Shown piece after piece: positions 14,628 to 20,036 of a DNA stretch of 20,036 nt. Both the position numbers and the translations under genes were made by a program. Under the pieces are notes generated by a model. It searched no databases, had not been told where the DNA came from, and saw only the letters and a program-made list of their open reading frames with translations. The DNA is taken from the NCBI GenBank assembly GCA_015662785.1, contig DQTM01000132.1:1-20036 (forward strand), read 5' to 3'. This DNA is from Sulfurospirillum arcachonense. Its GTDB lineage: Bacteria; Campylobacterota; Campylobacteria; Campylobacterales; Sulfurospirillaceae. Position 1 is the first letter of the stretch. Each line of letters begins with the position of its first letter.

Positions 14628-17191
14628 TAGGCAAGAATACCTTTTTTAGGTCCACTCTTACCACAACACTGCTTGTACTTTTTACCACTTCCACAAGGGC
14701 AAGGATCATTTCTAGGTACTTTTTTCTCTACAAGTGGCTCACTAGCTATACTTGCATGTTCCAACTTCATACCCTCAGAACTCTCAGCTTCCATGCGAGC
14801 TATCATCTCAGCCATAGCTTGTTGCTCTTGCTCCTGTTTTTCATCTCTAAGTTGAACAAGTTGAAGAGTTTTGATGCTCTCAAATTTTATCTGCTCTACA
14901 AGTTCCATAAAAAGATTGTAACTCTCTTTTTTGTACTCTGTTAGTGGGTCTTTTTGATTATATCCACGAAGTCCTATACCAGTTTTAAGTATATCCATCT
15001 GGTAAAGATGATCTCTCCATGCTTTATCCACTACTTGTAAGTAAAGAATTCTTTCAATCTCATGACGTTGATCATCATCTACAACAGACATTTTTTTATC
15101 AAATGCATCTTTCAAAGTTTTCTCTACATGTAAAGTCAATTCATTGAAATCTAACTCTTTTAATACTTTAAGACTAAACTCTTCTTGCATTTCAGCTTTT
15201 AAAAATGCAATAAGACCATCCAAATTAAACTCTTCTTTTACACTTCCTTCATAAATCTCTGCACGAAACAGAACATTTTGAACATACTGAGCTCTTGCTT
15301 CATCAAGTTTTGTATCTATATCATACTCTTTGTCTAGAAGATTATTTCTAAAGTTATATATACTAAGTCTCTGCTTGTTTGCAACATCATCATACTCTAA
15401 AAGGTGTTTTCTAGATTCAAAGTGCATTTGCTCAACTTTTTTCTGAGCATTTTCAACAGCACGAGTTACCATACCTGATTCTATATGCTCACCCTCTTCG
15501 ATGCCAAGTCTGTCCATAATAGAACGAATTTTATCACTACCAAAAATACGAAGCAGGTTATCTTCAAGACTTAAGAAAAATCTACTCTCACCAGGATCAC
15601 CTTGACGTCCTGAACGTCCACGAAGTTGGTTGTCTATACGACGACTTTCATGTCTCTCAGTTGAGATTATATAAAGTCCACCAAGTGCTTTTACCTCATC
15701 ACTTAGTTTGATGTCAACACCACGTCCAGCCATGTTTGTTGCAATTGTTACTGCACCTTTTGTTCCAGCATCAAGGACTATCTGTGCTTCTTTTTCATGG
15801 TTTTTTGCATTTAAAACATTGTGAGGGACTTTATCTGCTTTTAAAAGACTATGCAGAAGTTCACTCTTCTCAATAGAAGCAGTACCAACAAGAACAGGTT
15901 GTCCTTTTTTATGGCGCTTTTTAATATCTATGATTACAGCTTCAAATTTCTCTTTTTCAGTTTTATATATAAGGTCATTCTTGTCATCTCTTATCATTGG
16001 TAAGTTTGTAGGAATTGAGATAACATCTAGGCTATATATTTGAGCAAACTCTGTTGCTTCAGTTTGAGCAGTTCCAGTCATACCTGCTAGTTTTTTATAC
16101 TGTCTAAAGTAGTTTTGGAAAGTGATATCTGCTAGAGTCTGTGACTCCTCTTTAATCTCTACTTTTTCTTTTGCTTCAAGTGCTTGATGAAGACCTTCAC
16201 TAAATCTTCTTCCTTCACTAAGACGTCCTGTGAACTCATCAACTATAACTATCTCACCCTCTTTAACAACATAATCAACATCTATCTCAAAAAGATATCT
16301 AGCTTTTAAAGCTTGGTCAAGATGATGTGCAAGAATCGCATTTTCCATACTATAAAGGTTATCAACTTCAAAAAGCTCTTCTGCTCTTGTATTACCTTCT
16401 TCAGTTAAAGATACTGTTCTGTTTTTTTCATCGAGTTTAAAATCTTCATCTTGTTTTAGTTTTTGTGCTACTCCATCAGCAATCTTATAGCCTTCCAGAG
16501 TTCTATCAGTCGGACCAGAGATGATAAGAGGAGTTCTTGCTTCATCTATCAAAATAGAGTCAACTTCATCTACTATAACAAAGTTATGATTTCTCTGCAT
16601 CTTTTCACTTGAAGAGTAACGCATATTGTCACGTAAGAAGTCAAAACCATATTCGTTGTTTGTTCCATAAGTTATATCGCAGTCGTATTGTGCTTTTCTC
16701 TCTTCTTCAGTATCTGCGGTAATTATTCCTACACTAAGTCCTAAAAAATTATATATAGCAGACATTTCATTAGCATCACGACGAGCAAGATAATCATTTA
16801 CTGTTACTACATGCACACCTTTTCCGCTCATAGCATTGAGTATGACAGGAAGCGTTGCAACAAGAGTTTTACCCTCACCAGTCTTCATCTCAGCAATATC
16901 ACCTTGATGTAGAACCATACCACCTATGAGCTGAACATCAAAGATTCTCATACCAGTTGCTCTTTTACCAGTCTCTCTAATTATGGCAAATACATCATTT
17001 TGTATCTCTTCTAAAGTTTTTGTCTCTTTTTGTATCTCATCTTTAAAGCTATTAAACGCAGACTTTAACTCATCGTCACTCATTTTCTCATAAGTTGCTT
17101 CAAGAGCATTTATCTGATTTACACGACCTCTATATTTTTTAACTATTCTGTCGTTTTGTGTTCCAAAAATCTTATTTACTATGCCTAACAT
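14627..17191 (-). CDS. secA: Preprotein translocase ATPase SecA
   Basis: 854 residues, normal length. The N-terminus MLGIVNKIFGTQNDR is typical. Nucleotide-binding fold 1 has Walker A MKTGEGKTLVA and Walker B VDEVDSILIDEARTPLIISG. The preprotein cross-linking region and nucleotide-binding fold 2 follow (AGMTGTAQTEATEF, NMAGRGVDI, QLRGRSGRQGDPG). The C-terminal SEC-C zinc motif has C831, C833, C842 and C843 in CPCGSGKKYKQCC, which binds SecB or ribosomes. It drives Sec-dependent export of HtrA, LolA and the other secreted proteins here. secA is divergent from lolA and coupled to the LolC/E gene. The frame is uninterrupted over 2.5 kb, which argues against poor overall base quality. Confidence 0.97.
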   Translation of the reverse strand: MLGIVNKIFGTQNDRIVKKYRGRVNQINALEATYEKMSDDELKSAFNSFKDEIQKETKTLEEIQNDVFAIIRETGKRATGMRIFDVQLIGGMVLHQGDIAEMKTGEGKTLVATLPVILNAMSGKGVHVVTVNDYLARRDANEMSAIYNFLGLSVGIITADTEEERKAQYDCDITYGTNNEYGFDFLRDNMRYSSSEKMQRNHNFVIVDEVDSILIDEARTPLIISGPTDRTLEGYKIADGVAQKLKQDEDFKLDEKNRTVSLTEEGNTRAEELFEVDNLYSMENAILAHHLDQALKARYLFEIDVDYVVKEGEIVIVDEFTGRLSEGRRFSEGLHQALEAKEKVEIKEESQTLADITFQNYFRQYKKLAGMTGTAQTEATEFAQIYSLDVISIPTNLPMIRDDKNDLIYKTEKEKFEAVIIDIKKRHKKGQPVLVGTASIEKSELLHSLLKADKVPHNVLNAKNHEKEAQIVLDAGTKGAVTIATNMAGRGVDIKLSDEVKALGGLYIISTERHESRRIDNQLRGRSGRQGDPGESRFFLSLEDNLLRIFGSDKIRSIMDRLGIEEGEHIESGMVTRAVENAQKKVEQMHFESRKHLLEYDDVANKQRLSIYNFRNNLLDKEYDIDTKLDEARAQYVQNVLFRAEIYEGSVKEEFNLDGLIAFLKAEMQEEFSLKVLKELDFNELTLHVEKTLKDAFDKKMSVVDDDQRHEIERILYLQVVDKAWRDHLYQMDILKTGIGLRGYNQKDPLTEYKKESYNLFMELVEQIKFESIKTLQLVQLRDEKQEQEQQAMAEMIARMEAESSEGMKLEHASIASEPLVEKKVPRNDPCPCGSGKKYKQCCGKSGPKKGILA

Positions 17192-17293
17192 ACTTTGACC
17201 ATCCTATACATTTCGTTTTTAAAGCACTGAGTTTATCATACTTTTACTATTATTTTGATAAAACTACGTTATAAAAACTTTTTAGGACAGATA

Positions 17294-17809
17294 ATGAAAC
17301 TTTTTACCACATTTTTACTTACATGTAGCGTTTTAATCGCTGGAGCATTTGACTTTGATACCATCAGTAGTGATTTTAAACAGACCATTACAAATGAAGA
17401 GAATTCAAAGATAGTTTACAAAGGAAGTTTTTATGCAACAACAAAAGCAAAAGCTCTTTGGGTATATAAAAGCCCTATTGATAAAAAAATATACTTTTCT
17501 CAAAATCAAGTAGTCATAGTTGAGCCAGAATTAGAACAAGTCATCATTACAAACTTACAAAACACACCAAATTTAACTGAAATTTTAAAAAGTGCAAAAA
17601 GTGTAAGGGGGGATATTTATGAAACTACCTATGAAGATACAAAGTATGTTATACATGTAAAAAATGGAAAAATAGAACTTATTTCCTACAGTGATAAACT
17701 AGAAAATAGAGTTACAATAGAACTTTTTAATCAAAATATAAACACTTTTTTAGATGATTCTCTGTTTAAAGCAAATATTCCTGATGGATTTGATATAGTT
17801 ACGCAATAG
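17294..17809 (+). CDS. lolA: Outer-membrane lipoprotein carrier protein LolA
   Basis: I place the start at ATG 17294, behind TTTAGGACAG, because it gives a clean signal peptide, MKLFTTFLLTCSVLIAGA, before FDFDTISSDFKQT. An earlier in-frame start (17255) would add a polar leader. The 171-residue product has the LolA pattern: SDFKQTITNEENSKIVYKGSF, ALWVYKSPIDKKIYFSQNQVVIVEPEL, and a C-terminal FKANIPDGFDIV. It ferries lipoproteins across the periplasm from LolCDE. It is divergent from secA, with about 100 bases between carrying only weak promoter-like A/T motifs. Its last 11 bases overlap the convergent EAL pseudogene. Confidence 0.9.
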   Translation: MKLFTTFLLTCSVLIAGAFDFDTISSDFKQTITNEENSKIVYKGSFYATTKAKALWVYKSPIDKKIYFSQNQVVIVEPELEQVIITNLQNTPNLTEILKSAKSVRGDIYETTYEDTKYVIHVKNGKIELISYSDKLENRVTIELFNQNINTFLDDSLFKANIPDGFDIVTQ

Positions 17810-18584
17810 TCTTTTTAGGTTCACTATAAAAATAGCCTTGTGAATACTCTATACCTAACGATTGTACTTTTTTAGCTACTTCTTCATTATGAACATACTC
17901 AGCTATACATGGTATGTTATTCTTCTTTGCAAACAGTACTATTGATTCCACAATATCTTGACTTTTTTATCAGTATCTATATTTTTTATATATTTAGCAT
18001 CAAGTTTGAGATAATCTATATCCAAATCAAGCAATCTTTCAAAATTAGAATATTGAGTACCAAAATCGTCAATAGCTATTTTATATCCTGCTTTTTTTAT
18101 GTAGGTTAACTGTTTGAGATGATTTTTACCAGAATCTGAACTTATATTTTCTAGTATTTCTAAAGTGACTCTATTAGGATTTATTGAAAACTCTTTTGAT
18201 TTTTCATTTAAATACTCTAACAAGAAATTATGATCTAAATCTTCTTCTGTAATGTTAATAGAAAAATTATAATTATAGTTTGACATAATTTTAAAGGTAT
18301 CATTGTATGCAAGAAAGTTTAACTCTTTTTCTTTTGAGTTATCTTTTAAAATTATATCTATCAGTTTTTGTGCATATTCAATAAGAGAAGTGTTAAAATT
18401 ACCATCAGATATATTTTTATCATAACGATTTTATTATTTTTAAATTTTACAGAAGTGTCTGTTATATAAAACTGTAATAAAATATAAATTTTATCTATTT
18501 TATCTTGATATTCAAGTTCAGAGGTAAGGCGATTCAGTGCTTTTTTTGAAACTTATACAAAGATTCATATTTTGAAATATGCAC
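17799..18584 (-). pseudogene. EAL-domain (c-di-GMP phosphodiesterase type) pseudogene
   Basis: The original start is probably GTG 18582-18584 behind AAGGGG (MHISKYESLYKFQ). Three frame breaks follow, each repaired by adding one A on the minus strand: in the T runs at 18541-18547, 18429-18432 and 17963-17968. Rejoined, the product shows FSINITEEDLDHNFL, VTLEILENISS, KIAIDDFGTQYSNFERLL and DYLKLDAKYIK, then IAEYVHNEEVAKKVQSLGIEYSQGYFYSEP, an EAL domain to its end. The DDFG and LKLD metal and catalytic stretches survive. The first E-A-L motif and its surroundings cannot be found in the expected place, so an internal loss is likely too. The largest intact piece runs 18286-17939. The first break sits on an in-phase A_AAA_AAG heptamer, but the other two do not, so slippage alone cannot rescue it. 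Confidence 0.8.
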
Positions 18585-18597
18585 TAATTTCCCCTTT

Positions 18598-18993
18598 TTA
18601 TTTGCTACAACAGCCCTCTTTTTTCATCGCTTGAATTATATCATAAGTAGATGATTCTTTCTTGATATTTAGCTTCTGTATATAAACAAAATCAATATCT
18701 ATGCCATATTTATCACTTGTGTAGTTGATTATAGCTTGTTTTAATCCCTCTTTACCTTTTGAAGTAAGTAGATTCTCCGCATAAAAACTTCCAATAACTA
18801 CATTGAGTGCATCTATGATTTTAAAATCATACACTTCAACATCACGTCCTTCAAAAATCATAGAAGTTTCAAGTTGTACAGGATTTTTTGAGAATTTACT
18901 AAAAAGACTAACTTCAAACTCGCTTACATGTAGAGTCTCTTCAGCTTGTAGTAGGAGTACACTTAATAGTAATAAAGATAGTATTTTACGCAT
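18598..18993 (-). CDS. Secreted FliL-like protein of unknown role
   Basis: I choose ATG 18991-18993 because it gives a signal peptide, MRKILSLLLLSVLLLQA, and because that ATG overlaps the end of the gene upstream. The 131-residue product resembles the periplasmic part of FliL, the stator-associated flagellar protein. It shows a VSEFEVSL strand, FKIIDALNVVIGSF, and LTSKGKEGLKQAIINYTSDKYGIDIDFVYIQKL, with the lysine-glycine helix start seen in that family. There is no lasting membrane anchor, unlike classical FliL, and a CC pair lies near the C-terminus (KKEGCCSK). No flagellar gene is near. Family assignment is by pattern only; function is uncertain. Confidence 0.5.
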   Translation of the reverse strand: MRKILSLLLLSVLLLQAEETLHVSEFEVSLFSKFSKNPVQLETSMIFEGRDVEVYDFKIIDALNVVIGSFYAENLLTSKGKEGLKQAIINYTSDKYGIDIDFVYIQKLNIKKESSTYDIIQAMKKEGCCSK

Positions 18994-19331
18994 TAGAATC
19001 CAAAATTGATACCCCAAGGGCTCCTAATCTTTTATCTATCATCTCTACAGCTTTATTAATAGTTTCATAGCTAATATCTGGCAACTTTCCACCCCACATA
19101 TTTTCTGCCTCTTTTAGGTTTACCTTCATAGCCAATATCTGCCAAGCTAAGTACTCTTGCTTGTTGATATGATTGGGTTTTAGATTCACTAATGATTTGC
19201 ATTTGATACTCAATCAAGTACTGATTTGTAATATCTTTAGCTGTCAAATCTTTAGTGTCTTCAAGTCTCTTTTGGACACTTTTTGTCACGTCTTGGTATG
19301 CATTTGATGCAAACGAAGTATCTATGTTCAT
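18986..19331 (-). pseudogene. Small conserved-looking gene split by one frameshift
   Basis: Start ATG 19329-19331 behind AAAGGGG gives MNIDTSFASNAYQDVTKSVQ and runs about 50 residues. The coding character then moves to the +1 frame (NKQEYLAWQILAMKVNLKEAENMWGG), ending at 18986 with ILDSNA. Removing one base in the GGGTTTT stretch at 19175-19181 joins them into a protein of about 114 residues, helical and charged, with no signal peptide. I do not recognise it. It lies between the helicase and the FliL-like gene, and its stop overlaps the latter's ATG, a layout expected of intact coupled genes. It may therefore be a recent mutation or a base-calling error rather than old decay. Two separate small genes are possible but less likely. 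Confidence 0.5.
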
Positions 19332-19359
19332 AGTTTCCCCTTTATCTACATGTATATCG

Positions 19360-20036
19360 TCAAAACAATGTATCTTCTTCAATCCTATCTACTTTTGTAT
19401 TTTCATAAAATTCTCTTACTTTTGGTGAAACCTGTATACAGCGTCCTAAATGATTTGGAAAATTTTGATAACTATAATCTAAAAGAAGTTTTTTTGGGTC
19501 TTTTGCTCTACTTATTGCTACATAGAATTGGCTTTTTTCAAAGATGTTATCTATGTTACAAACAAGAGAATCTATACTCATACCTTGTGATTTGTGTATA
19601 GTTATCGCATAAGCAAGTTTAAGTGGAAACTGCTCTAGCGTAACTAAAGGCTTCTCTTCAATCTTATCATTTAGTGTTATACTCTCACTCAAAGTGTACT
19701 CTGCTCTTTTTACTTTTACTACTTTACCATTGGCTTTTTCAACTACAACTTCTTCTTCATCAAGTTTAATTACTTCGCCTCTCTCACCGTTATAGTATGA
19801 ACCCCATTTATTTGTACAAAAAAGCACACTAGCTCCGACTTTTAACGTAAGTTCTGCTGGAACTGGTAAGCTCTTTTTCCACGTCTCAATCCTCTTTACA
19901 TGTAAAGAAGGAAAATGTACTTTCTCTTTTGCTTTTAATACAATAGGTTCACTCTTTAACTCTTCAAGTCTTTCAAGATTGACTATGTCAGCTTCTCTAT
20001 TTCTACCATAGAGTATAGTTGGACTTTCATCCTTTA
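19360..20036 (-). CDS. Pif1/RecD-type SF1 DNA helicase, C-terminal part (start outside window)
   Basis: 224 residues are visible and the frame is open to the window edge. The C-terminal half of a superfamily 1B helicase is clear. PAELTLKVGASVLFCTNKWGSYYNGERGEVI is the SH3-like insertion seen in Pif1 and RecD2 relatives. LAYAITIHKSQGMSID is motif V, and QFYVAISRAKDPKKLLL is motif VI with the arginine finger. The ATPase motifs I to IV are outside. It is the first visible gene of a minus-strand run helicase - small gene - FliL-like - EAL remnant, with a 28-base gap to the next start. Such helicases unwind 5'-to-3' and act in repair or replication; the specific role is not shown here. Confidence 0.85.
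   Translation of the reverse strand, partial: KDESPTILYGRNREADIVNLERLEELKSEPIVLKAKEKVHFPSLHVKRIETWKKSLPVPAELTLKVGASVLFCTNKWGSYYNGERGEVIKLDEEEVVVEKANGKVVKVKRAEYTLSESITLNDKIEEKPLVTLEQFPLKLAYAITIHKSQGMSIDSLVCNIDNIFEKSQFYVAISRAKDPKKLLLDYSYQNFPNHLGRCIQVSPKVREFYENTKVDRIEEDTLF

Larger units (their letters stand above)
1276..19904. repeat. Dispersed palindromic octamer TACATGTA, 12 copies
   Basis: Copies start at 1276, 1369, 1480, 2948, 4235, 14032, 15125, 17320, 17652, 18925, 19347 and 19897. All but the one at 19347 (in the gap before the helicase end) are inside genes, often as His-Val codons (CAT GTA). None occurs between 4243 and 14031. The count is well above the less than one I estimate from base composition. 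Confidence 0.7.

Noticed and set aside
17963..17968. Programmed frameshift at the third break of the EAL gene
   Set aside because: The zero-frame sequence is T_AAA_AAA; a -1 slip would re-pair the P-site tRNA with TAA, which is unfavourable.
1..20036. tRNA, rRNA, CRISPR array, insertion sequence or prophage
   Set aside because: I found no cloverleaf-like gene, no regularly spaced repeats, no transposase or integrase, and no terminal inverted repeats.

Overview
The window looks like a chromosomal segment of an AT-rich member of the Campylobacterota (Epsilonproteobacteria), probably a Sulfurimonas-like free-living lineage. The main reason is the block cbpA-hspR-kefB divergent from htrA and a two-component pair. 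From memory, this is the same neighbourhood as Campylobacter jejuni htrA / cbpA / hspR / kefB / cprRS. I see no tRNA, rRNA, CRISPR array, insertion sequence or integrase.

Layout. (1) 2-772: the 3' part of an RlmI-type rRNA methyltransferase. Converging on it (769-1758) is a histidine-degradation gene, hutI, that has lost its N-terminal metal-binding region. (2) 1759-4738: a sulfur-assimilation operon metY - Rrf2 regulator - cysK. It has a near-consensus sigma70 promoter, a leader of about 100 nt with two hairpins, and a terminator. The regulator has no cysteine and ends in Tyr-Ser-Ile, so it looks like a CymR-type partner of CysK. (3) 4737-5328: a RelE/ParE toxin with a ribbon-helix-helix antitoxin. 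(4) 5443-9503, minus strand: cbpA - hspR - kefB - MFS transporter, tightly packed. The MFS gene seems to have lost its ATG in what would be an ATGA overlap with kefB. (5) 9641-13430, plus strand: htrA, a CprR-like response regulator, a CprS-like kinase, and a small degenerate GGDEF-like gene. That last gene can only be read in full through a -1 frameshift at an in-phase A_AAA_AAG heptamer. (6) 13431-17809: envelope export genes, a LolC/E-type permease and secA on the minus strand, with lolA divergent. (7) 17799-20036, minus strand: a Pif1/RecD-type helicase end, a small frame-broken gene, a FliL-like secreted protein, and an EAL-domain pseudogene with three one-base frame breaks.

How the genes fit together. 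Regions 4 to 6 are mostly envelope and protein quality control: the CbpA co-chaperone, its presumed repressor HspR, the HtrA protease, an envelope-sensing two-component system, Sec export and Lol lipoprotein sorting. Region 2 is a self-contained cysteine/methionine module with its own regulator. Region 7 and the end of region 5 hold c-di-GMP-related proteins that are degenerate or frame-broken.

Window-wide signals. The palindromic octamer TACATGTA occurs 12 times, against less than one expected by my rough estimate, with none between 4243 and 14031. Five genes carry one-base defects (four with frame breaks, six breaks in all if the start loss is counted). These are either true decay, programmed events, or base-calling errors in homopolymers, and the sequence alone cannot decide which.
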